A stretch of 64,000 nt of DNA, taken from assembly GCA_032716605.1 (NCBI GenBank), contig CM064495.1, forward strand, positions 41,225,446-41,289,445. The letters are read 5' to 3'. The position numbers were made by a program, and so were the translations under genes. This document shows positions 54,994 to 64,000 of the stretch, in pieces. The notes beneath the pieces are model-generated. The model worked only from the letters and a program-made list of their open reading frames with translations. It searched no databases and was not told the DNA's origin. The stretch comes from Paralithodes platypus (Eukaryota; Arthropoda; Malacostraca; Decapoda; Lithodidae). Numbering within the stretch: the first letter of the stretch is position 1; every line of letters starts with the position of its first letter.

Positions 54994-55639
54994 GTTAGTT
55001 TTTGTTGGGGTTAATACTAACTATTGCAATAGATTTTCCAGTGTACAGTTCCTGTAATCCGGTTCACAATAAGTCAGGGAAATCCAAAGTGCTCAATTAG
55101 GCAAAACATAATTCAATGTAAAAATATACCAATTTCCCCTCAATTTGTGTATGCATCATACTTGTCTTGCTAATTAATTTTATAATATTTTTATGTATTT
55201 GTTATTGAGAGATATTTGGATAAAGTTGTATCTTATATATATAATTGTTTATGACCTCCAATGCCACATTAGATAATTCAACATACCATCAGTTCCCTCC
55301 TGGACAGATTACAGGACCATTTACTGGATATTATGAAGGGATCAAATAGGAACTTGTTGAACTGAATAATAGGATATCAATAACAAAACACTTTTACTGT
55401 ATATAAAGTTGTTAATTATATGTCCTAACTGTTTATGAATTGGTCAAATATAAACTTGTACTGTATGATGACCTGGTCAAATCTAAATAATATCTAGTAT
55501 TCTGTATATAATAATGATGATAATGTTTCCAAGACAATAACATGGTTGCTTTACCAAAAGTGGTTCTGACATGAATACGATAACTACCTGTACTTCATTT
55601 TTTGTCCAAATGTTCTAACCATGATATTTGTTATTATAG

Positions 55640-55687
55640 ATATTGCTTGCTGGTTACAAGGTCCCACAGAGAAGAGTTCAAATAGAG
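55640..55687 (+). CDS. Microexon B, copy 9
   Basis: PTEKSSNR form (TTCAAA); TTCTAACC branch-like site and GTGAGT donor intact. Confidence 0.45.
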
Positions 55688-56359
55688 GTGAGTTACATAA
55701 TTATGAATTTTAATTTTGATATGGTTCTGAAATTTGATTAGCAATGTTTGAGATAAGTAATCTATTCATTATGAAAAGACTAGACATTGTGACCCCTTGC
55801 CTCTTGTAACTCAGGGAAGACGGGAGCCGAGTTAGTTAGTTATGTAGAGCAGATTAACCAGACCACTGAGCTCCATACAAAACTCTCACAGGTCTGGCTG
55901 GAGCCGAGGGGTTGCCAATTTCTACACATCCTGGTTGACTTCCAAATTGATAGTGATTGAGGTTGGGATTACCCAATACAGTTATAGATATACTTGGTCT
56001 GAAGTTCCCTTAATATATTGAAGGATTTTTTGTGGATAATTTTACTAAAAATATAACCACTTATTCCTGTACAGTGGGACCACTTTCGTGTTCCCTCGAC
56101 CCTTTCTCTGTCTCGTTAAGTCAGTGAATTTTAACAAGGGGAGTAAGATTCCTAGCCCCCTGCCCTTAGAAGACAGAATATGGCCAGCCACTTGTCAATT
56201 ATTTTATTTCCTGAAATTACATGGGATGGGTTAATAATCAAGGAAAAACAACATAAAACCGCTCTCCTAGGTCATTTGGGGGTCCTGGGGGTTGGGGTAA
56301 GTCACAATTAACATGGTGTGATGGATAGACAATATACTGGAAAATCACTCGCGTGTGCC

Positions 56360-56398
56360 CACACACACACACACACGCACGCACGCACGCACGCACAC
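56360..56398 (+). repeat. (CA)n-(CACG)n microsatellite, unit 1
   Basis: Dinucleotide CA followed by tetranucleotide GCAC repeats. Its length differs between units. Confidence 0.9.
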
Positions 56399-56399
56399 G

Positions 56400-56578
56400 T
56401 TACACCCTGCCACGTTAGTGGCAGGGCAGTAGTTCCCTTTCCAATGTTCCCTTACCCACTCTAAACCACTGTTTGGACACTTGATCCTCAGTGTTTTGGA
56501 GGACAAGCAACCTAGAAGGGTCACTAGATCTGTTGTTGCTTGATTTCCTTTGTACTCCTTTGTACACGCGCGGCTGGA
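56400..56578 (+). other. Segment unique to the first tandem unit
   Basis: 179 bp between two short ACACG repeats, missing in units 2-4, so probably deleted there by slippage between the repeats. It starts with a perfect 9-bp hairpin, CCCTGCCACGTTAGTGGCAG. Nothing coding. Confidence 0.7.
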
Positions 56579-56955
56579 CTTATGGGGTTGCCAACCGTTG
56601 GTATTATTCCGTGGGATCCTAAAGTAGTTCCCTACAAATCTGAATACTCTTGGTGCCATAGGACGAGTAATTAAGGCGGTCACATACATTGTGTCGCTGG
56701 AACTGTGGGTTACAAAACATAGGCGACAGATAACGTACGTCCCTGGGGTCGGAGGGGTTAATAAGTCATAATAAATAAAAAAATATTAGGAAGTACCATA
56801 CTAGTCTGTGTCTATAATTAATGATGATTATGTTTAGCAAAAGCAATTTAATAGTTGCACCTGTTGAAAGGAACATGCATGGCTCTGATATTAAGGATGT
56901 AGCTACAACTGTACTGAGGTTGGTAATTTGTTAACTGTAATATTTCTTGTTGTAG

Positions 56956-57003
56956 GTGTCCCTGAAAGAAGACTGCAGCCTTCCTGGACGACTTCAACAA
57001 CAG
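56956..57003 (+). CDS. Microexon A, copy 25
   Basis: Same as A23. Confidence 0.45.
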
Positions 57004-57080
57004 GTAAGTTTATGGTGGGGTGTACAGTATATTAGCCATTGAAATAATTTTATTTTGTACAGTTCCTGTGCATATTTTCT

Positions 57081-57638
57081 TTGTAAGCCTTTCATCTTCC
57101 ATTTGCTGAACATTGACATGTTAATCGAATGGAAGATGAAAGGCTTACAAAGAGAATATATAAGTCAGATACAAGGGTAGGAAGACCTTCATAGAGATAG
57201 AGAAAATATGTAGTACAAGTGTTGGAAAATAGAGGAATGACTAGATTAGACAAGAGAAGTGATAATAAATAAGAATAAATGGAGAATGCTAGTAAATAGA
57301 GAAGTGAAAACACGGTTGTGTAGGAGAGGGAGTGGGGCGCCAGTACTAGATAATCGTCAGTCAGGCGCCTGGCCCAGGGAACCGGTATATATGAAGGGTC
57401 ATGCCTGGATGCGTAGTGGACAGGTACTGTGCTGTGCTCCGGTACATGTCTGCCTGCTAAGACCGAAACTTCTCCTGAAGGTCGGGGGAGTGCCTTTAGT
57501 TATCCATGGTCTCTGGGTCTTCTTCTTGGTGACCTAGATGTGTGAATTTATATTGTTGTGTTGTCCCTGTTCAGGCTCTCTCGAGTCAGCCTCCCCCAGC
57601 TATGGGCTATGTGCCTGAGTACATACTGTACATACATC
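57081..57638 (+). pseudogene. RTE-like LINE C-terminus and 3'UTR, copy 10
   Basis: Same as copy 9 but the terminus is shortened (GAGTACATACTG). Confidence 0.6.
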
Positions 57639-57891
57639 AATTTATCTATTTATACTGTATATAGTGCTTCAGATACACTGGTTATGATCATGTTAGGTTA
57701 AGTCATAATGAATTGAATATATTAGGAAGTACCATACCATTCTGTGTCTATAATTTATGATGATTATGTTTAGCAAAAGCAATCTAATAGTTGCACCTGT
57801 TGAAAGGAACATGCATGGCTCTGATATTAAGGATGTAGCTACAACTGGACTGAGGTTGGTAATTTGTTAACCGTAATATTTCTTGTTGTAG

Positions 57892-57939
57892 GTGTCCCTG
57901 AAAGAAGACTGCCGCACTCCAGGTTGACTTCAACAATAG
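57892..57939 (+). CDS. Microexon A', copy 26
   Basis: Same as A24'. Confidence 0.4.
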
Positions 57940-58583
57940 GTTAGTTTTTGTTGGGGTTAATACTAACTATTGCAATAGATTTTCCAGTGTACAGTTCCTG
58001 TAATCCGGTTCACAATAAGTCAGGGAAATCCAAAGTGCTCAATTAGGCAAAACATAATTCAATGTAAAAATATACCAATTTCCCCTCAATTTGTGTATGC
58101 ATCATACTTGTCTTGCTAATTAATTTTATAATATTTTTATGTATTTGTTATTGAGAGATATTTGGATAAAGTTGTATCTTATATATAATTGTTTATGACC
58201 TCCAATGCCACATTAGATAATTCAACATACCATCAGTTCCCTCCTGGACAGATTACAGGACCATTTACTGGATATTATGAAGGGATCAAATAGGAACTTG
58301 TTGAACTGAATAATAGGATATCAATAACAAAACACTTTTACTGTATATAAAGTTGTTAATTATATGTCCTAACTGTTTATGAATTGGTCAAATATAAACT
58401 TGTACTGTATGATGACCTGGTCAAATCTAAATAATATCTAGTATTCTGTATATAATAATGATGATAATGTTTCCAAGACAATAACATGGTTGCTTTACCA
58501 AAAGTGGTTCTGACATGAATACGATAACTACCTGTACTTCATTTTTTGTCCAAATGTTCTAACCATGATATTTGTTATTATAG

Positions 58584-58631
58584 ATATTGCTTGCTGGTTA
58601 CAAGGTCCCACAGAGAAGAGTTCAAATAGAG
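58584..58631 (+). CDS. Microexon B, copy 10
   Basis: Same as B9. Confidence 0.45.
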
Positions 58632-59303
58632 GTGAGTTACATAATTATGAATTTTAATTTTGATATGGTTCTGAAATTTGATTAGCAATGTTTGAGATAA
58701 GTAATCTATTCATTATGAAAAGACTAGACATTGTGACCCCTTGCCTCTTGTAACTCAGGGAAGACGGGAGCCGAGTTAGTTAGTTATGTAGAGCAGATTA
58801 ACCAGACCACTGAGCTCCATACAAAACTCTCACAGGTCTGGCTGGAGCCGAGGGGTTGCCAATTTCTACACATCCTGGTTGACTTCCAAATTGATAGTGA
58901 TTGAGGTTGGGATTACCCAATACAGTTATAGATATACTTGGTCTGAAGTTCCCTTAATATATTGAAGGATTTTTTGTGGATAATTTTACTAAAAATATAA
59001 CCACTTATTCCTGTACAGTGGGACCACTTTCGTGTTCCCTCGACCCTTTCTCTGTCTCGTTAAGTCAGTGAATTTTAACAAGGGGAGTAAGATTCCTAGC
59101 CCCCTGCCCTTAGAAGACAGAATATGGCCAGCCACTTGTCAATTATTTTATTTCCTGAAATTACATGGGATGGGTTAATAATCAAGGAAAAACAACATAA
59201 AACCGCTCTCCTAGGTCATTTGGGGGTCCTGGGGGTTGGGGTAAGTCACAATTAACATGGTGTGATGGATAGACAATATACTGGAAAATCACTCGCGTGT
59301 GCC

Positions 59304-59339
59304 CACACACACACACACACGCACGCACGCACGCACACG
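59304..59339 (+). repeat. (CA)n-(CACG)n microsatellite, unit 2
   Basis: Longer CA part and shorter CACG part than in unit 1. Confidence 0.9.
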
Positions 59340-59726
59340 CGCGGCTGGACTTATGGGGTTGCCAACCGTTGGTATTATTCCGTGGGATCCTAAAGTAGTT
59401 CCCTACAAATCTGAATACTCTTGGTGCCATAGGACGAGTAATTAAGGCGGTCACATACATTGTGTCGCTGGAACTGTGGGTTACAAAACATAGGCGACAG
59501 ATAACGTACGTCCCTGGGGTCGGAGGGGTTAATAAGTCATAATAAATAAAAAAATATTAGGAAGTACCACACTAGTCTGTGTCTATAATTAATGATGATT
59601 ATGTTTAGCAAAAGCAATTTAATAGTTGCACCTGTTGAAAGGAACATGCATGGCTCTGATATTAAGGATGTAGCTACAACTGTACTGAGGTTGGTAATTT
59701 GTTAACTGTAATATTTCTTGTTGTAG

Positions 59727-59774
59727 GTGTCCCTGAAAGAAGACTGCAGCCTTCCTGGACGACTTCAACAACAG
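59727..59774 (+). CDS. Microexon A, copy 27
   Basis: Same as A23. Confidence 0.45.
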
Positions 59775-59851
59775 GTAAGTTTATGGTGGGGTGTACAGTA
59801 TATTAGCCATTGAAATAATTTTATTTTGTACAGTTCCTGTGCATATTTTCT

Positions 59852-60411
59852 TTGTAAGCCTTTCATCTTCCATTTGCTGAACATTGACATGTTAATCGAA
59901 TGGAAGATGAAAGGCTTACAAAGAGAATATATAAGTCAGATACAAGGGTAGGAAGACCTTCATAGAGATAGAGAAAATATGTAGTACAAGTGTTGGAAAA
60001 TAGAGGAATGACTAGATTAGACAAGAGAAGTGATAATAAATAAGAATAAATGGAGAATGCTAGTAAATAGAGAAGTGAAAACACGGTTGTGTAGGAGAGG
60101 GAGTGGGGCGCCAGTACTAGATAATCGTCAGTCAGGCGCCTGGCCCAGGGAACCGGTATATGAAGGGTCATGCCTGGATGCGTAGTGGACAGGTACTGTG
60201 CTGTGCTCCGGTACATGTCTGCCTGCTAAGACCGAAACTTCTCCTGAAGGTCGGGGGAGTGCCTTTAGTTATCCATGGTCTCTGGGTCTTCTTCTTGGTG
60301 ACCTAGATGTGTGAATTTATATTGTTGTGTTGTCCCTGTTCAGGCTCTCTCGAGTCAGCCTCCCCCAGCTATGGGCTATGTGCCTGAGTATATACATACT
60401 GTACATACATC
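59852..60411 (+). pseudogene. RTE-like LINE C-terminus and 3'UTR, copy 11
   Basis: Same as copy 9, with a two-base loss in GGTATATGAAGG near 60158. Confidence 0.6.
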
Positions 60412-60664
60412 AATTTATCTATTTATACTGTATATAGTGCTTCAGATACACTGGTTATGATCATGTTAGGTTAAGTCATAATGAATTGAATATATTAGGA
60501 AGTACCATACCATTCTGTGTCTATAATTTATGATGATTATGTTTAGCAAAAGCAATCTAATAGTTGCACCTGTTGAAAGGAACATGCATGGCTCTGATAT
60601 TAAGGATGTAGCTACAACTGGACTGAGGTTGGTAATTTGTTAACCGTAATATTTCTTGTTGTAG

Positions 60665-60712
60665 GTGTCCCTGAAAGAAGACTGCCGCACTCCAGGTTGA
60701 CTTCAACAATAG
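60665..60712 (+). CDS. Microexon A', copy 28
   Basis: Same as A24'. Confidence 0.4.
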
Positions 60713-61357
60713 GTTAGTTTTTGTTGGGGTTAATACTAACTATTGCAATAGATTTTCCAGTGTACAGTTCCTGTAATCCGGTTCACAATAAGTCAGGGAA
60801 ATCCAAAGTGCTCAATTAGGCAAAACATAATTCAATGTAAAAATATACCAATTTCCCCTCAATTGTGTATGCATCATACTTGTCTTGCTAATTAATTTTA
60901 TAATATTTTTATGTATTTGTTATTGAGAGATATTTGGATAAAGTTGTATCTTATATATATAATTGTTTATGACCTCCAATGCCACATTAGATAATTCAAC
61001 ATACCATCAGTTCCCTCCTGGACAGATTACAGGACCATTTACTGGATATTATGAAGGGATCAAATAGGAACTTGTTGAACTGAATAATAGGATATCAATA
61101 ACAAAACACTTTTACTGTATATAAAGTTGTTAATTATATGTCCTAACTGTTTATGAATTGGTCAAATATAAACTTGTACTGTATGATGACCTGGTCAAAT
61201 CTAAATAATATCTAGTATTCTGTATATAATAATGATGATAATGTTTCCAAGACAATAACATGGTTGCTTTACCAAAAGTGGTTCTGACATGAATACGATA
61301 ACTACCTGTACTTCATTTTTTGTCCAAATGTTCTAACCATGATATTTGTTATTATAG

Positions 61358-61405
61358 ATATTGCTTGCTGGTTACAAGGTCCCACAGAGAAGAGTTCAAA
61401 TAGAG
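61358..61405 (+). CDS. Microexon B, copy 11
   Basis: Same as B9. Confidence 0.45.
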
Positions 61406-62077
61406 GTGAGTTACATAATTATGAATTTTAATTTTGATATGGTTCTGAAATTTGATTAGCAATGTTTGAGATAAGTAATCTATTCATTATGAAAAGACTA
61501 GACATTGTGACCCCTTGCCTCTTGTAACTCAGGGAAGACGGGAGCCGAGTTAGTTAGTTATGTAGAGCAGATTAACCAGACCACTGAGCTCCATACAAAA
61601 CTCTCACAGGTCTGGCTGGAGCCGAGGGGTTGCCAATTTCTACACATCCTGGTTGACTTCCAAATTGATAGTGATTGAGGTTGGGATTACCCAATACAGT
61701 TATAGATATACTTGGTCTGAAGTTCCCTTAATATATTGAAGGATTTTTTGTGGATAATTTTACTAAAAATATAACCACTTATTCCTGTACAGTGGGACCA
61801 CTTTCGTGTTCCCTCGACCCTTTCTCTGTCTCGTTAAGTCAGTGAATTTTAACAAGGGGAGTAAGATTCCTAGCCCCCTGCCCTTAGAAGACAGAATATG
61901 GCCAGCCACTTGTCAATTATTTTATTTCCTGAAATTACATGGGATGGGTTAATAATCAAGGAAAAACAACATAAAACCGCTCTCCTAGGTCATTTGGGGG
62001 TCCTGGGGGTTGGGGTAAGTCACAATTAACATGGTGTGATGGATAGACAATATACTGGAAAATCACTCGCGTGTGCC

Positions 62078-62109
62078 CACACACACGCACGCACGCACGC
62101 ACGCACACG
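62078..62109 (+). repeat. (CA)n-(CACG)n microsatellite, unit 3
   Basis: Short CA part, then GCAC repeats; third length allele. Confidence 0.9.
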
Positions 62110-62496
62110 CGCGGCTGGACTTATGGGGTTGCCAACCGTTGGTATTATTCCGTGGGATCCTAAAGTAGTTCCCTACAAATCTGAATACTCTTGGTGCCAT
62201 AGGACGAGTAATTAAGGCGGTCACATACATTGTGTCGCTGGAACTGTGGGTTACAAAACATAGGCGACAGATAACGTACGTCCCTGGGGTCGGAGGGGTT
62301 AATAAGTCATAATAAATAAAAAAATATTAGGAAGTACCACACTAGTCTGTGTCTATAATTAATGATGATTATGTTTAGCAAAAGCAATTTAATAGTTGCA
62401 CCTGTTGAAAGGAACATGCATGGCTCTGATATTAAGGATGTAGCTACAACTGTACTGAGGTTGGTAATTTGTTAACTGTAATATTTCTTGTTGTAG

Positions 62497-62544
62497 GTGT
62501 CCCTGAAAGAAGACTGCAGCCTTCCTGGACGACTTCAACAACAG
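62497..62544 (+). CDS. Microexon A, copy 29
   Basis: Same as A23. Confidence 0.45.
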
Positions 62545-62621
62545 GTAAGTTTATGGTGGGGTGTACAGTATATTAGCCATTGAAATAATTTTATTTTGTA
62601 CAGTTCCTGTGCATATTTTCT

Positions 62622-63183
62622 TTGTAAGCCTTTCATCTTCCATTTGCTGAACATTGACATGTTAATCGAATGGAAGATGAAAGGCTTACAAAGAGAATAT
62701 ATAAGTCAGATACAAGGGTAGGAAGACCTTCATAGAGATAGAGAAAATATGTAGTACAAGTGTTGGAAAATAGAGGAATGACTAGATTAGACAAGAGAAG
62801 TGATAATAAATAAGAATAAATGGAGAATGCTAGTAAATAGAGAAGTGAAAACACGGTTGTGTAGGAGAGGGAGTGGGGCGCCAGTACTAGATAATCGTCA
62901 GTCAGGCGCCTGGCCCAGGGAACCGGTATATATGAAGGGTCATGCCTGGATGCGTAGTGGACAGGTACTGTGCTGTGCTCCGGTACATGTCTGCCTGCTA
63001 AGACCGAAACTTCTCCTGAAGGTCGGGGGAGTGCCTTTAGTTATCCATGGTCTCTGGGTCTTCTTCTTGGTGACCTAGATGTGTGAATTTATATTGTTGT
63101 GTTGTCCCTGTTCAGGCTCTCTCGAGTCAGCCTCCCCCAGCTATGGGCTATGTGCCTGAGTATATACATACTGTACATACATC
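62622..63183 (+). pseudogene. RTE-like LINE C-terminus and 3'UTR, copy 12
   Basis: Same as copy 9. Confidence 0.6.
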
Positions 63184-63436
63184 AATTTATCTATTTATAC
63201 TGTATATAGTGCTTCAGATACACTGGTTATGATCATGTTAGGTTAAGTCATAATGAATTGAATATATTAGGAAGTACCATACCATTCTGTGTCTATAATT
63301 TATGATGATTATGTTTAGCAAAAGCAATCTAATAGTTGCACCTGTTGAAAGGAACATGCATGGCTCTGATATTAAGGATGTAGCTACAACTGGACTGAGG
63401 TTGGTAATTTGTTAACCGTAATATTTCTTGTTGTAG

Positions 63437-63484
63437 GTGTCCCTGAAAGAAGACTGCCGCACTCCAGGTTGACTTCAACAATAG
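63437..63484 (+). CDS. Microexon A', copy 30
   Basis: Same as A24'; last module before the window edge. Confidence 0.4.
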
Positions 63485-64000
63485 GTTAGTTTTTGTTGGG
63501 GTTAATACTAACTATTGCAATAGATTTTCCAGTGTACAGTTCCTGTAATCCGGTTCACAATAAGTCAGGGAAATCCAAAGTGCTCAATTAGGCAAAACAT
63601 AATTCAATGTAAAAATATACCAATTTCCCCTCAATTTGTGTATGCATCATACTTGTCTTGCTAATTAATTTTATAATATTTTTATGTATTTGTTATTGAG
63701 AGATATTTGGATAAAGTTGTATCTTATATATAATTGTTTATGACCTCCAATGCCACATTAGATAATTCAACATACCATCAGTTCCCTCCTGGACAGATTA
63801 CAGGACCATTTACTGGATATTATGAAGGGATCAAATAGGAACTTGTTGAACTGAATAATAGGATATCAATAACAAAACACTTTTACTGTATATAAAGTTG
63901 TTAATTATATGTCCTAACTGTTTATGAATTGGTCAAATATAAACTTGTACTGTATGATGACCTGGTCAAATCTAAATAATATCTAGTATTCTGTATATAA

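Larger units (their letters stand above)
46040..55509 (+). repeat. Array block 8 (B8-A21-C7-D7-A22-A23-A24')
   Basis: Contains LINE 3'UTR 46380-46640, the near-complete Penelope-like element (46905-50582), MITE family 3 (50731-51213), a short LINE 3' tail near 51530-51590, a small TTAA element (52940-53164) and LINE tail copies 8 and 9. 54994-55509 is AT-rich intron with nothing recognised. Confidence 0.65.
55510..58455 (+). repeat. Array block 9 (B9-A25-A26')
   Basis: 55688-56760 between B9 and A25 is mostly unique-looking spacer repeated only in the following units, with a microsatellite at 56360-56398 and a 179-bp segment (56400-56578) absent from later units. It has no ORF of note. Confidence 0.65.
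58456..61229 (+). repeat. Array block 10 (B10-A27-A28')
   Basis: Near-identical to block 9 without its 179-bp extra segment. 58632-59530 is spacer with the microsatellite at 59304. Confidence 0.65.
135..63484 (+). other. Tandem microexon array, candidate repetitive gene
   Basis: Four exon-like modules (A, B, C, D) recur in order across the whole window, always on the + strand. All have an AG acceptor and a GT donor close to consensus. A branch-point-like YTNAY sequence lies about 20-35 nt upstream of each acceptor: TTCTAAC for B, GTTAAC for A, CTTAAC or CTTACC for C, TGTAAC for D. A and B are both 48 nt and open in the frame that makes them phase 1-1, so any number can be joined without shifting frame. 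C leads straight to a stop. The order is B-A-C-D-A-A in blocks 1-8 and B-A-A' in blocks 9-11. No first exon, signal peptide or promoter is visible, so the array extends beyond both edges. I do not recognise the peptide; a noncoding transcript or a dead exon array are the alternatives. Confidence 0.5.
53815..64000 (+). repeat. 2.8-kb tandem repeat, three full units and a partial fourth
   Basis: Unit starts at about 53815, 56761, 59531 and 62301. Matching modules are spaced 2950, 2771 and 2770 bp (A23, A25, A27, A29), 2946, 2773 and 2772 bp (A') and 2944 and 2774 bp (B). Each unit is A, LINE tail, A', AT-rich intron, B, and a spacer with a CA/CACG microsatellite. Units are near-identical, so the expansion is recent. 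The fourth unit runs off the window. Confidence 0.85.
61230..64000 (+). repeat. Array block 11 (B11-A29-A30'), reaches the window end
   Basis: Same layout as block 10. 63485-64000 is the AT-rich intron leading to the next B, which would start about 130 bp past the edge. Confidence 0.65.

Noticed and set aside
135..63484. CRISPR array, because of regularly repeated 48-bp units
   Set aside because: Spacing is kilobases, flanks are also repeated, and the units have eukaryotic splice sites.

Overview
The window looks like invertebrate nuclear DNA, most likely arthropod and plausibly a decapod crustacean. It is AT-rich and crowded with LINEs, Penelope-like retroelements and short TTAA-flanked elements, and it contains spliceosomal-type splice sites. 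I see no bacterial-type gene layout, no rRNA or tRNA gene and no CRISPR. The organism call is inference from the type of retroelements.

The backbone is one long tandem array on the + strand. Four exon-like modules recur with good splice signals. Module A is 48 nt, phase 1-1, with 30 copies counting a diverged subtype A'. Module B is 48 nt, phase 1-1, with 11 copies. Module C is 43 nt with 7 copies and reaches a stop codon immediately after it. Module D is 89-103 nt with 7 copies, and its sequence includes the 3' end of an RTE LINE in antisense. Copies fall into blocks that each begin with B: blocks 1-8 are variations of B-A-C-D-A-A, and blocks 9-11 are a clean 2.8-kb B-A-A' tandem repeat. If transcribed, the array would encode runs of 16-residue cassettes with several possible 3' ends. 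I do not recognise the peptide, and no first exon lies in the window.

Transposable elements sit between the modules. A nearly complete antisense RTE-type LINE (6.6-9.8 kb) has a 12-bp target duplication. A truncated LINE lies at 11.0-12.2 kb. A Jockey/I-type LINE with a 2A-like motif and a PHD-like finger (17.7-21.6 kb) is nested in a Penelope-like element. Four sense copies of one Penelope-like family are present, of which 46.9-50.6 kb is nearly intact and has the GIY-YIG domain before the RT, the permuted arrangement known from Naiad-type elements. There are also short Penelope-like 3' fragments, three 0.5-kb poly(A) retroposons with a tRNA-like B box, at least eight TTAA-flanked MITE-like elements, and twelve copies of an RTE-like LINE C-terminus/3'UTR.

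Two stretches (about 22.2-25.5 kb and especially 35.8-44.5 kb) carry scattered one-base indels and homopolymer insertions relative to clean paralogues. They look like poorly polished assembly, so broken frames there should not be read as biology. The only long, nearly intact frames in the window belong to transposons.
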